From the NCBI RefSeq assembly GCF_963924675.1, contig NC_089220.1:48866639-48930638 (forward strand): DNA of 64,000 bases. Direction: 5' to 3'. The DNA comes from Phocoena phocoena (taxonomy: Eukaryota; Chordata; Mammalia; Artiodactyla; Phocoenidae). Made by a program: the position numbers and the translations under genes. Shown one piece after another: positions 33,499-45,927 of this stretch; the stretch's first letter is position 1; every line of letters starts with the position of its first letter. The notes below the pieces were generated by a model. The model was not told where the DNA came from. It did not search any database and worked only from the letters and a program-made list of their open reading frames with translations.

Positions 33499-36334
33499 GT
33501 ATTTACAAATTGCTTTCAATCCAAGTGTATAGGGAGACTCAATTAAAGGTTGAATTTTCAAGAACAAAAATAAAGGTAACAAAAGAGAAGTAAAACAAAA
33601 TAAAGATTAAATAAGATTTTACATATCAAAACCGAGTGAGATTATTTAGGAATTCCAGACTCCCTGGTCACAAAACCCAAAAATCAACCTTTCTACTACA
33701 CTAATGTTCGAACCTATATATATATATTTTTTTTTTTTTGGAAGTATATGGGGATAAATCCCACATAAATTGTTTTTGTAGAGCCTCAAACAACAGTTAA
33801 CTGATGACAATTATCAATAATATTGGTATACCTTAGAATTCAGTGTCTTTGTGGGGGAGAAGGAAAATTGTATAACAGCTTATTGTACCATTTAATGCCA
33901 CAAAATTAGAATACTTTATTAAGGTTATGTACATAAAAGAGCTCTAACTTAGTTAATAGGAAGAAAGGATCCTGTGTTTTATGTTCAGTAGATTATGCTG
34001 CATACTTTTTAAAGTTTTTTCTTAAAATTCTGTAAGTTATGATCAATGAAAATAATACAGTGCATGCATGTTGACAGAGTCTGTGGAGGTCTATCAGCCA
34101 TTTGAAACTTAGTTTTGAAAGGCTTTATTAAGCTCACCCACACTTCACCTCACCAGGGGTAATTAATAAGTTCTACATTCACCCACTTGCCATTTTTGCT
34201 GGGTTTTTCTTTTAATAAAGTATGGTATATATTGTTTAGAGCAATGTTCCCTCTGGAAATAACACATGATAAATAGTCAGAAATTATTAGCCCCAGGGGA
34301 GTATTGGATTATGGATAGGAAACCTTGGAGATGTAAAGCCTTCCATGGGGACTAAACTCCCAGGAGACACAGCCACCTCCAGCATCTTTATTTCCTTCTC
34401 TCTCTTCCCACAGGTTCTGCTTTGCTTCCATCAAGAGAGTCCTGCTTGGCCTCCTGTGTCATATAGATGGGTAAGAAAGTCCAAGTTTCAAGTTCAGTCA
34501 GAAAACTATCAAGCAGTTTTGAATGTGGGTCTCATATGCTGCCTACAGCCATGCTTTACCAAAGTCATTCTTGAAAGAAGCTAGAGAAAGAGGGATTCAA
34601 TGATTACTGAAAAAATTCAAGCTAAACATGGAAAGAATTTCATGGAGATTGATGATATACTGGAAGTGGATATTGAACAAGGTCATGAGATAGCTACCTA
34701 ATAAAAAGGTCTTTTCTTAATATAACTTGTATTATGACAATATGACAATCTTTTATGACATAGTAGCAATTTGACTAAGGCAGAACACTGGATAATGGGT
34801 TATCATTTCAAAAATGTTTTCTACAGTACCTATGATTGTGTAAGAAATATCTCTGATTTCGCTTTTTCAAAAAGCCAGTAAAACATTATTCCTGTGTTCC
34901 TAAGAGACATTGTAAGCATAAAGCATTTGGACCCTGATGTACCCATTGACTGCTGGAATATATGAAACAATGGGTTTCTCAGACTGTTCTCCAAGCATAC
35001 TAGATTCAAAAAGGAAAATAAATCTCCTTTTTCCCATAGGCAAGAACATCTTGCATTCTTCAGACCTAAATTTATTCCAATCTATTTTCTATTCATCTAG
35101 TCCATTCATTTGCCAAAGGATTATTTCCTAATACACCATAAAGTATGAAATGAATGGATGAATAATGGAGTGAAGATAACTAATAATTATACCTCATAAT
35201 ATCTACAGTAGAAATTATAAAAGTCACAGATTTAAAAATCCCCTGCGAGATAAATGTTCTTTCTTTCTACTCTGCGTTCTAACGTAGAGAAAGTTAGCAT
35301 TTTGGAGTTAGGTTGCTACTTGAATCATGACTGGTGACATTTTTGAAAAGGAAATGCCAAACTGTTTTAAGATTTCAAACAAAAGAAGAATCAAGGGATC
35401 AGAATTAAAACTGGGGTAGAAAGAAATCCCTGTCACTTAGAGATTGACGCTTTCATTCATCTTCTAATTATTTCACTCAGAAATGTCTTCCATTATACAC
35501 TGCCTTAGTCATCCCAGTTATCACTGCTCTGGGATTGAACCCTAAGTCCCTCCTACTCTTTTTCTGCACACAGCCATCCATATATTACTAATTTTATTCC
35601 TGGTGGCCTTTCAATTACCCATATTCTTCCCCATGAAGGAATTCAAGGTGAGTACTGTTCCCAAGGAGTTATCTGGTTCCAGTCTGTTACCTTCAGGTAA
35701 GTAAATAATGAAAGCAACCATCTAAATACATCGTGATCTTCTCCACACTAGCAAGCTTTACACCTGGAGAACAATATTAAATTTGTTCCAGGATAGAATC
35801 TGATGTTTAAAATTGTCCTAACATAGCATGCTATGTTCCAGTATAATCAGCTTTGGTAACTTCTAGTTCATTCCTTCCTCAAGCCCAGCCATTTGGTACA
35901 TTTTTAGAATCATCGATCCATTCACCGTCTTGTTTAATCAAGACACTTCAGTGTGCCTGCTGTAATTCAACAGGAGACTTATAAACTAGTGTTTCTCAAA
36001 GTATCTGTGGTAAAGGATGATTTTTTTAAAAATTTCCCCACTGTTGCAGACCAATTGTTTGGTAAAAGACAATGAAAATGAATTACTAGAAAATGATACT
36101 GGATATCAGCAAAATCAAATTGCTATTAAAAACCATCTAAGACTTGACTCTCAATTTCTGTACTTGTCACAAATCAGCCTCAGGGCATAGCCCATGCCTT
36201 CCTTGCCTAACACATTCCCAAACATTCTTGTTACTTTATCTCAGTGTTTTGTCCTATGTGTGAATCATTATCATGCCAAGAACAGGGAGGAGGGAGCAGA
36301 CCATCTGGGCACATACAACAGGAAGTTGTATTGT
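33499..36334. other. Repeat-poor AT-rich sequence
   Basis: It holds only a short TA/T run at 33716-33740. No gene or clear interspersed repeat. Confidence 0.45.
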
Positions 36335-36349
36335 CTGTAGACAATTTTT

Positions 36350-36486
36350 TTATCTCTCTTTTTATTTATTTATTTTTTGGCCATGCTGAGTGGCATGTGA
36401 GATCTTAGTTCCCTGACAAGAGATCAAACCTGTGCCCCCTGCAGTGGAAGTGCGGAGTCCTAACAACTGGACCACCAGGGAAGTCC
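36350..36486 (-). repeat. CHR-type SINE, diverged, antisense
   Basis: TTATTTATTTATTTTTTGGC tail and reversed head GACCACCAGGGAAGTCC. Perfect 15-bp TSD CTGTAGACAATTTTT at 36335-36349 and 36487-36501. Confidence 0.94.
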
Positions 36487-36610
36487 CTGTAGACAATTTT
36501 TAAACAATCATAAAACTGAATAAAGACCAGAGGACAGACATCAGAAGCAAAAAGAACTACAATTCTGCAGCCTGTGGAAGGAAAACCACATTCACAGAAA
36601 GATACACAAA

Positions 36611-37570
36611 ATGAAAAAGCAGAGAACTTTGTACCAGATGAATGAACAAGATAAAACCCCAGAAAAACAACTACATAAAGTGGAGATAGTCAACATTCCA
36701 GAAAAAGAATTCAGAATAATGATACTGAAGATGATCCAGGACTTCGGAAAAAGAATGGAGGCAAAGATCGAGAAGATGCAAGAAATGTTTAACAAAGACC
36801 TAGAAGAATTAAAGAAGAGATGAACAATACAATAACTGAAATGAAAAATACACGAGAAGGAATCAATAGCAGAATAACTGAGGAAGAAGAAAGGATAAGC
36901 GACCAGGAAGACAGAATGGTAGAATTCACTGCCACAGAACAGAATAAAGAAAAAAGAATGAAAAGAAATGAAGACAGCCTAAGAGACCTCTGGGACAACA
37001 TTAAATGCAACAACATTTGCATTATAGGGGTCCCAGAAGGAGAAGACAGACAGAAAGGACCTGAGAAAATATTTGAAGAGATTACAGCCAAAAACTTCCC
37101 TAACATGGGAAAGGAAATAGCCACCCAAGTCCAGGAAGTGCAGAGTCCCAGGCAGGATAAACCCAAGGAGAAACATGCTGAGACACATAGTATTCAAATT
37201 GACAAAAATTAAAGACAAAGAAAAATTATTGAAAGCAACAAGGGATAAACGACAAATAACATGCAAGGGAACTCCCATAAGGTTAACAGCTGATTTCTCA
37301 GCAGAAACTCTACAAGCCAGAAGGGAGTGGCATGATACAGTTAAAGTGATGAAAGCAAAGAACGTACAACCAAGATTACTCTACCCGGCAAGGATCTCAT
37401 TCAGATTCGATGGAGAAATCAATAACTACAGACAAGCAAAAGCTAAGAGAATTCAGCACCACAAAACCAGCTCTACAACAAATACTAAAGGAACTTCTCT
37501 AAGTGGGAAATACAAGAGAAGAAAAGGACCTACAAAAACAAACCCAAAACAATTAAGAAAATGGTCATAG
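36611..37570 (+). pseudogene. L1 ORF1 (RNA-binding chaperone), frameshifted
   Basis: L1 ORF1 encodes a trimeric coiled-coil RNA-binding protein that coats L1 RNA. The ATG at 36611 opens a charged coiled-coil segment that stops at 36823. The frame resumes at 36820-37212 (Glu/Arg-rich coiled coil, then the RRM-like region around IIGVPEGE) and again at 37175-37570 (C-terminal domain with LTADFSAETLQARREW). Two frame breaks, near 36820 and between 37175 and 37212, therefore split a protein of the usual size of about 320 residues. The third frame overlaps the ORF2 start at 37561. Confidence 0.9.
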
Positions 37571-40500
37571 GAACATACATATCAATAATTACCTTAAACG
37601 TGAATGGATTAAATGCTCCAACCAAAAGACACAGGTTTGCTGAATGGATACAAAAGCAAGACCCATGTATATGCTGTCTACAAGAGACCCACTTCAGGGC
37701 TTCCCTGGTGGCGCAGTGGTTGGGAGTCCGCCTGCCGATGCAGGGGACATGAGTTCATGCCCCGGTCCGGGAGGATCCCACATGCCGCGGAGCGGCTGGT
37801 CCCGTGGGCCATGGCCGCTGAGCCTGCGCGTCCAGAGCCTGTGCTCCGCAACGGGAGGGGCCACAGCGGTGAGAGACTCGCGTACCACAACAACAACAAC
37901 AAAAAAAAGAGACCCACTTCAGACCTAGGGACACATACAGACTGAAAGTGAGGGGATGGAAAAAGATATTCCATGCAAACAGAAATCAAAAGAAAGCTGG
38001 AGTAGAAATACTCATATCAGATAAAATAGACTTTAAAATAAAGAATGTTACAAGAGACAAGGAAGGACACTATGTAATAATCAGGGGATCAATCCAAGAA
38101 GAAGATATAACAATTATAAACATATATGCACCCAACATAGGAGCACCTCAATACATAAGGCAACTGCTAACAGCTATAAAAGAGGAAATCGACAGTAACA
38201 CGATAATAGTGGGGGACTTTAACACCTCACTTACACCAGTGGACAGACCATCCAGACAGAAAATTAATAAGGAAACACAAGCTTTAAATGACACAGTAGA
38301 ACAGATAGATTTAATTGATATTTATAGGACATTCCATCCAAAACCAGCATATTACACTTTCTTCTCAAGTGAGCATGGACAATTCCCCAGGATAGATCAC
38401 ATCTTGGGTCACAAATCAAGTAAATTTAAGAAAATTGAAATCATGTCAAGCATCTTTTCTGACCACAATACTGAGGTTAGAAATCAATACCAGGGGGAAA
38501 AACGTAAAAAACACAAACACATTGAAGCTAAACAATACGTTACTAAATAACAAAGAGATCATTGAAGAAATCAAAGAGGAAATCAAAAAATACCTAGAGA
38601 CAAATTACAAAGATAACACAACAATCCAAATCCTATGGGATGCAGCAAAAGCAGTTCTAAGAGGGAAGTTTATAGCTGTACGAGCCTACCTCAATAAACA
38701 AGAAAAATCTCAAATAAACAATCTAACCTTACTCCTAAAGCAATTAGAGAAAGAAGAACAAAAATCCCCAAAATTAGCAGAAGGAAAGAAATCATAAAGA
38801 TCAGATCAGAAATAAATAAAAAAGAAATGAAGGAAATGATAGCAGAGATCAATAAAACTAAAAGCTGGTTCTTTGAAAGATAAACAAAATTGATAAACCT
38901 TTAGCCAGACTCATCAAGAAAAATAGGGAGAGGACTCAAATCAATAAAATTAGAAATGGAAAAGGAGAAGTTACAACGGACACCACACAAAGCATCCTAA
39001 GAGAGTACTACAAGCAACTCTATGCCAATAAAATGGACAACCTGGAAGAAATGGACCAATTCTTAGAAAGGTATAACCTTCCAAGACTGAACCAGGAAGA
39101 AACAGAAAATATGAAGAGACTAATCACAAGTAATGAAGTTGAAACTGTGATTAAAAATCTTCCAGAAAACAAAAGTCCAGGACCACATGGCTTCACAGGT
39201 GAATTCTATCAAACATTTAGAGAAGAGCTAACACCCATCCTTCTCAAACTCTTCCAAAAAATTGCAGAGGAAGGAACACTCCCAAACTCATTCTGTGAGG
39301 CCACCATCACCCTGATACCAAAACCAGACAAAGATACTACAAAAAAAAGAAAATTACACACCAATAACACTGATGAATATAGATTCAAAAATCCTCAATG
39401 AACTACTAGCAAACAGAATCCAACAACACATTAAAAGGATCATACACCATGATCAAGTGGAATTTATCCCAGGGATGCAAGGATTCTTCAATATGCGCAA
39501 ATCAATCAGTGTTGTACACCATATTAACAAATTGAAGAACAAAAACCGTATGATCATCTCAATAGATGCAGAAAAAGCTTTTGACAAAATTCAACACCCA
39601 TTTATGATAAAAACTCTCCAGAAAGTGGGCATAGAGGGAACCTACTTCAACATAATAAAGGCCATATATGACAAACCCACAGCAAACATCATTCTCAATG
39701 GTGAAAAACTGAAAGCATTTCCTCTAGGATCCGGAAGAAGACAAGGATGTCCATTCTTGCCACTGTTATTCAACATAGTTTTGGAAGTCCTAGCCACGGC
39801 ATTCAGAGAAGAAAAAGAAATAAAAGGAATACAAATTGGAAAAGAAGAAGTAAAAGTGTCACTGTTTGCAGATGACATTATACTATACATAGAGAATCCT
39901 AAAGATGCCACCAGAAAACTACTAGAGCTAATCAATGAATTTGGTAAAGTTGCAGGATACAAAATTACTGCACAGAAATCTCTTGCATTCCTATACACTG
40001 AGAACAAAAGATCAGAAAGAGAAATTAAGGAAACAATCCCATTCACCATTGCAACAAAAAGAATAAAATACCTAGGAATAAACCTACCTAAGGAGGTAAA
40101 AGACATGTATACAGAAAACTGTTAGACACTGATGAAAGAAATCAAAGATGACACAAACAGATGGAGAGCTATACCATGTTTTTGAATTGGAAGAATCAAT
40201 ATTGTGAAAATGACTATACTACCCAAAGCCATCTACAGATTCAATGCAACCCCTGTCAAATTACCAGTGGCATTTTTACAGAACTAGAACAAAAAAATCT
40301 TAAAATTTGTGTGGAGACACAGAAGACCCCGAATAGCCAAAGCAGTCTTGAGGGTAAAAAATGGAGCTGGAGGAATCAGACTCCCTGACTTCAGACTATA
40401 CTACAAAGCTACAGTAATCAAGACAGTATGGTACTGGCACAAAAACAGAAATATAGATCAATGGAACAGGATAGAAAGCTCGGAGATAAACCCAAGTTGA

Positions 40501-41593
40501 CCTATGGTCAACTAATCTATGACAAGGGAGACAGGGTTGTACAATGGAGAAAAGACAGTCTCTTCAATAAGTGGTGCTGGGAAAACTGGACAGCTACATG
40601 TAAAAGAATGAAATTAGAACACTCCCTAACACCATACACAAAAATAAACTCAAAATGGATTAGACACCTAAATGTAAGACTGGACACTGTAAAACTCTTA
40701 GAGGAAAACATAGGAAGAACACTCTTTGACATAAATCCCAGCAAGATCTTTTCTGATCCACCTCCTAGAGTAATGGAAGTAAAAACAAAAATAAACAAAT
40801 GGGACCTAATGAGACTTAAAAGCTTTTACAAAGCAAAGAAAACTACAAACAAGACAAAAAGACAACCCTCAGAATGGGAGAAAATATTTGCAAACGAATC
40901 AACGGACAAAGGATGAATCTCCAAAATATATAAACAGCTCATGCAGCTCAATATTAAAAAAACAAGTAACCCAATCCAAAAATGGGCAGAAGACGTAAAT
41001 AGACATTTCTCCAAAGAATACATACAGATGGCCAAGAAGCACATGAAAAGCTGCTCAACATCACTAATTATTAGAGAAATGCAAATCAAAACTTCAATGA
41101 TGTATCACCTCAGACCAGTTGGAATGGGCATCATCAGAAAATCTACGAATAACAAATGCTGGAGAGGGTGTGGAGAAAAGGAGACCCTCTTGCACTGTTG
41201 GTGGGAATGTAAATTGATATGGCCACTATGGAGAACAGTATGAAGGTTCCTTAAAAAACTAAAAATAGAATTACAATATGACCCAGCAATCCCACTACTG
41301 GGCATATACCCAGAGAAAACCATAATTCAAAAAGACACATGCACCCCAATGTTCACTGCAGCACTGTTTACAACAGCCAGGTCACTGAAGCAACGTAAAT
41401 ACCCATCGACAGATGAATGGATAAAGAAGATGTGGTACATATATACCATGGAATATTACTCAGCCATAAAAAGGAACGAAATTGGCTCATTTGTAGAGAC
41501 ATGGATGGATCTAGAGACTGTCACACAGAGTGAAGTGAGTCAGAAAGAGAAAAACAAATATCGTATGTTAACGCATATATGTGGCACCTAGAA
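37561..41593 (+). pseudogene. L1 ORF2 (endonuclease-reverse transcriptase), disrupted
   Basis: L1 ORF2 nicks target DNA and reverse-transcribes L1 RNA. The endonuclease begins at 37561 (LNVNGLNAP) and is cut after QETHF by a SINE at 37698-37906. It resumes with IINIYAPN, VGDFN and, in another frame, SDHN. The reverse transcriptase follows, with the catalytic FADD at 39865-39876 inside an open segment at 39373-40125. The C-terminal Cys-rich region ([18 protein letters not shown]) is at about 41157-41211. Stops and frame changes occur near 38550, 38797, 38881, 39401, 40125 and 40916. The last open segment ends at 41591. Confidence 0.93.
37698..37906 (+). repeat. CHR SINE, short form, inside L1 ORF2 endonuclease
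   Basis: GGCTTCCCTGGTGGCGCAGT head, B box GAGTTCATGCCC, tail with AAC repeats. Perfect 16-bp TSD AAGAGACCCACTTCAG at 37682-37697 and 37907-37922. Confidence 0.96.
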
Positions 41594-41821
41594 AAGTGGT
41601 ACAGTTGAACCTGTTTGCAGGGCAGAAGTAGAGAATCAGATGTAGGTAACAAACGTATGGACACCAAGGGGGGAAAGTGGCGGGTGGTAGGGGTCGTGGT
41701 GTGATGAGTTGGGAGGTTGGGATTGACATATATACACTGATGCATATAAAATTGATGACTAATAAGAGCCTGCTGTATAAAAAAATTAATTAAATTTAAA
41801 AAAAAACTGAATAAAAATCAG

Positions 41822-42669
41822 TCTGCTGAAGTCACTGTGACTGTGCTGGTCTTGAACTAAATATCCACAATTTCCAGATGGTGTGGCCAGCAGAATTATG
41901 TAGTGACAGGTGACAAGTATCAGAGATCTTTAAATGGCATTCCTTTGAGGATTAGCAAATCCTGTCTTCTCAAATTCACCAGTAATCTTTTTATTTGTAC
42001 TTATTACAGGCTGGATACATAGTAAGAAATAAATAAGTTCTTTTTTTGTTTGTTTGATTAAAATTTTCCAATGTGTAAACACACACACAAAAAATCAGCC
42101 TGCTTTTTGTTATCATCATTCAGTCATTGACAATTCTAAACAATGTCAGTAATAAGATCTTCTCCTTGATAAAAACACTCTTCTCCCCTCAAAAAAATCT
42201 TTTCCACACACACAGAACCTACTATGTGCACTTTAATCAATTTTGTTGCTGTACCCTACATGGTCTCTAGTTTCTCCACAATCTCTGTTATCAAATAGGA
42301 CACACTATTAAGAGTCTGACCAACTCAGAAAATAATGGAAGACCTATTCTTAGCTGTTCAGACATTAAATTTCTTCAATATATCTCTGTTTTTAACAATA
42401 TTTAAACAATAGCACTGCCATTGCTAGTTAATATTTGGCTTTTGAGATCAACTATACCCAGTTCTTCTTTCCTCTAGTGTTTAGTCTTAAGCTACACTTC
42501 TGTATCTTAAATTTTCTATTTGAGGAGGTTTTTTTTTAAATTTCCCCTAATTATACCATGGGATCCTTTTCCCTTCTGAAATCTGCCCATTGTTGAATTA
42601 GTCTTCCAGTTGGTTTAAGTCAACTTAAAAATGTTCCCGCCTCCTAGAATCAGGAAGGGCACAGTCTTA
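41822..42669. other. No confident feature
   Basis: AT-rich DNA with a short CA run near 42078-42090. Confidence 0.5.
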
Positions 42670-43090
42670 AGTTAGTTTCCCTAGAAGCAGAGCCTGCAGT
42701 AGGGATTTAGGGTGTTTTATTGAGGGACTGGTCTTCAGAAAAAGGGATTGGGAGCTGAGTGAGGATGTGATCTCAGTGGTCTAGCCTTGGCCTGAGCCAC
42801 TGGGTTGTGTGTGCCTGTATGCGGAGGGTGCTCTGGGGTAAAAATCACAATGCAGAATCATCCTGCCTGTAACAGACTATCATTGTCTGTCCCCAGGAGG
42901 GAAGTATATAACCTCCCAAGCATCCTAGCCATGGGACTTGAAGAAGATGGAAGATATAGGTCTGGTTCTAGGTTATGTGGGGGGAGCACCAGCGGCATCT
43001 ACTATATGTGCAGTGCTCAGGTTCACTGGCTTCCCACATTAAGTTCACTCCATCTAGGTACAACTTCTCCAGGATTCTAGTTGGTCACAA
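42670..43090 (-). mobile_element. Probable LTR of an ERVL-type provirus, antisense (3' LTR)
   Basis: GTTTTATTGAGGG (plus 42714-42726) gives AATAAAA on the minus strand. The segment lies exactly where the 3' LTR of the antisense pol relic to its right should be. LTR16-like by position and flavour; ends uncertain. Confidence 0.45.
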
Positions 43091-44510
43091 TTCCTGGGGA
43101 AGCTTGCAAGAGGAAGGTTAGAGGAAGAAGGTAGATTTCTGCTGTGGCATTTGGTCCCAAGGCTATAACTAATGTTATTACTGCCTTTTTTTACCACCTG
43201 TTCTAGATTCCCCTCATCCTTGGCTAGTACTTCTACTAGTCTAAGTGGTTTGCTTGGTGGAATGACCTAGACCCACATCACTGAAGGGTCTGGGGTACAC
43301 TTCACTGTGCCCTATCAGTCTATGGTTGCTATACTTGCCCATTTACAGTTAAAATCAGGTATGGGAGAACCACAGGATGCCTCAGTAGATCACCTGAGTG
43401 CCAAATACATTCCTCCCACCCCCATTTTGTATCAGGCTTACCTCCTTATAATGATCAGGGTCAACTCCATCTGGCATTGTGGGAACTCCTTTGTGTGCCT
43501 GCCAGTCTACTGGCACAAGGAGCCTTAAGTGACCACATGGCAGCCACAGAAATAAGTGTAATAGGTATCTTGATGCACCACCTGTTGGAAATACCCCCCT
43601 TTTGTGAACCAGGACTTCTAGACCCACAGGGCCAAGGGTTGTGAGAAATGGGAAGCACAAAGTCCCCGAGTGGGTCACTGGGAATACCGGAGAGCAGTGC
43701 TACTCCTATTTCTGTCCCTTGGTTCCCCAGTCCATGTTGTTCTTCCACCTGTTTGGGCCATAGTACCATAATATGGCTTTTGGTCTACATCTTGAAGGAT
43801 AACACCCCCTCCTCACAGGGTGTCTACCTCCAACTCAGCATGTCAGCGGTGCCTTCAAGTGTCCTTTCCACAGCTCTACCAAGCTGGCAACTTCTGGATG
43901 ATGAAGTATGTGATAGAGCCAGCGGATCTCATGTTCATGTATCTTTTCCCACACTGGTGGTCTTTGCCATGAAGGTTCACTTAGTCCAGGGTGGTGTTTT
44001 TCAGGATACTGTGTCAGGTTATCAGGCAATCTGTGAACATTTGGACAGTGCTGCTGTACTGTGGGTAGGAAAAGGCAAACCTATATCTGAATTATGTGTC
44101 AGTCTTGATCAGTGATGAATCATTGACCTTTGCAGGGTAGAAGGCACCTGATGGAATCACCCTGCCGTCACGTTGCTGGTGTGTCTCCTCAAGGATTGGT
44201 ACAATATCAGGGGGGAAGTTTGGGTTTCTGTTGCTAGAAAGTGATACATTCAGCAGCAGGAATGGCTCCATGTTCTGTTGTGCCCAGACAGAGTCTCCAC
44301 ATATGCCTCAGTGGCTATTCTGTTCTTGAGCCCAATAAGTAAGCCCCGGGGTGGCCAATGACAGAGGCTGGCTGACATCTACTGACCAAGTCATCTTGTC
44401 TACTTGTTTACTTAGTGTTTCTTCTACAGTGGATGCTCTCTGGTGGGCATTATTGTGCAATATGAAGATCTTACACTTTGTTCCCACTCTAAAGTTCATT
44501 CACCTGCCTC
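43091..44510 (-). pseudogene. ERVL-type endogenous retrovirus pol relic (RNase H/integrase, dUTPase)
   Basis: Minus-strand fragments, in the right order for an ERVL pol end, are as follows. 44308-44499 resembles the junction of RNase H and integrase (STVEETLSKQVDKMT). 43835-44029 holds the integrase core end, IRWLYHILHHPE then LVELWKG, where the Glu of VELW sits at the place of the catalytic DDE glutamate. 43382-43678 resembles the dUTPase-like domain that ERVL carries downstream of integrase (GLEVLVHKRG, GVDPDHYKE, LIQNGG). The fragments are in different frames with stops between them, so it is an old, dead copy with no intact enzyme. No gag or env was recognised. Confidence 0.7.
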
Positions 44511-45200
44511 TTTCACAGAACACTTTTGTTCCCATACCCTCTTGGTGGGCTGAGCTAGGGTATATATATATACACACATTTTTATATATATTTGGAGAGC
44601 GAGAGAGTGTGCATTATAGTTATAGTTATATATATAAATCTATTAGTTTACACCAGTATCTCTAATTCAGTCCAATATCTGGGTGATAATTCTAGTTTTC
44701 TCCCTTTCTATATTTGTAACTCCCTTCTCCAACATTGAGAAGCCCAGTTCCCATTTTCCTTAATAAGGTTATTTATAGGAAATTTATAATTTCCCTGTAT
44801 GTAATCTACCTCATATTGCCGTTGTTGCCCCCTACCCTTTATGGACACCCTCCTTACCCCGCTTGGGCTCCAATACCTGACACCAGTTCTTCCTTCCAAA
44901 TGGATGCCTTTCTCATTCTGCTGAGGCTCTAATACCTCATGCCAGTCCTGTCCTTCTGCATGTCCTTCACTCTATTCCGACTTTGACACCTCTCGGAGGG
45001 AGGTAGGGGCCTCACACAGTCCCCGAGTCTGAACCACATGGTCCAAACCGTCTTTACCAGAGCTTGACAGTAGGGACATTGGCTCAGATAATGAGGTAGA
45101 ATTACCTTGTTTTTTTTTATTATGTTTTTTCTTTGTGTAAGTCTCTCTCTAGACTCACCCATGAAGGGGACAGGGCAAGAGGAAAGGATTGTTAGCAGGG
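44511..45200. other. Uncertain, possibly further antisense ERV sequence
   Basis: It includes a TA/CA/GA simple-sequence patch at 44564-44635. An imperfect pair, CTCCAATACCTGACACCAGT near 44868 and CTCTAATACCTCATGCCAGT near 44927, suggests a local duplication of about 59 bp. Confidence 0.4.
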
Positions 45201-45738
45201 CAGAATTGGAGAATTTCAATACCCTCAACTATTATGTTTCTAAACTTAGGCCCAATAAGTGATGAAGATGTAAAGATAAAAATGGAAAAGTATAGAAGTA
45301 TCATTGTTGTGTGCCAGTATATGAGACATATTAATTTTCTTTGTTGTAACAGACACTATACAGAACTCCTTGAGTGCATGTCAAAATATTCAGATTAACA
45401 AATTACAAGGTAATCACAACGGCCACATGCAGTGGATGAGAACTGCCTTGAGTAACAGCCTTTTAATTTCCATCTACCACTTAACACCATAAAATTGCCC
45501 TCTTAATTTTATTATTCCACATACTCCTGGAAATGCTTCAGTTTCAATAGATAAAGGCAGGGAAAAACTTTCTCAAATGAAGTACTTCTTGCTGTAATAA
45601 TTGTGTTTTCACCATAAATGATGAGATCATGCCTATATCTCCTTGGCCTTAAGAGCTGGAAATGGACATTGAACTGCAGTTATTGCTGGTAGGTCAGTCA
45701 CGGAATAAAAGCAAGAGCAGATTTTGAAATGTGTTAAA
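45201..45738. other. No confident feature
   Basis: AT-rich sequence without recognisable element. Confidence 0.5.
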
Positions 45739-45927
45739 ACTAGGGTCACCAAATAAAATACAGGTTGCCCAGTTACATTTGAATTTCAGATAAGCAAGGG
45801 ATACTTTTAGGACAAGTATGTCCCAGATATTGAATGGGGTATACTTATACTAAAAAATTATTTGCTATTTATCTGAAATTTAAATTTAACATGTCCTGTA
45901 TTTTTATCTGCTACATCCGGCAACCCA
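45739..45927. mobile_element. Palindromic non-autonomous DNA transposon (MER53-like)
   Basis: CTAGGGTCACCAAATAAAAT at the left mirrors TTTTTATCTGCTACATCCGG plus CAACCC at the right, and AAGTATGTCCCAGATATTGA mirrors the central TATACTTATACTAAAAAATT. The whole 189 bp is one decayed hairpin. Family name is from memory. Confidence 0.65.

Larger units (their letters stand above)
36531..41802 (+). mobile_element. L1 retrotransposon, 5.3 kb, both ORFs broken
   Basis: About 80 bp of 5' UTR remain before ORF1, then ORF1, ORF2 and a 3' UTR of about 210 bp ending in an A-rich tail. TSD AAAACTGAATAAAGACCAG at 36512-36530 recurs with two changes at 41803-41821. Removing the 209-bp SINE leaves about 5.06 kb, so most of the 5' UTR and its promoter are missing. 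Frameshifts in ORF1, a SINE in the endonuclease and several stops in ORF2 make it non-autonomous. It is the longest L1 in the window and inserted 26 bp from an older SINE. Confidence 0.96.

Noticed and set aside
43648..44115. 155-codon plus-strand frame
   Set aside because: It lies antisense to the ERVL integrase/dUTPase relic, whose minus-strand reading explains the sequence better.
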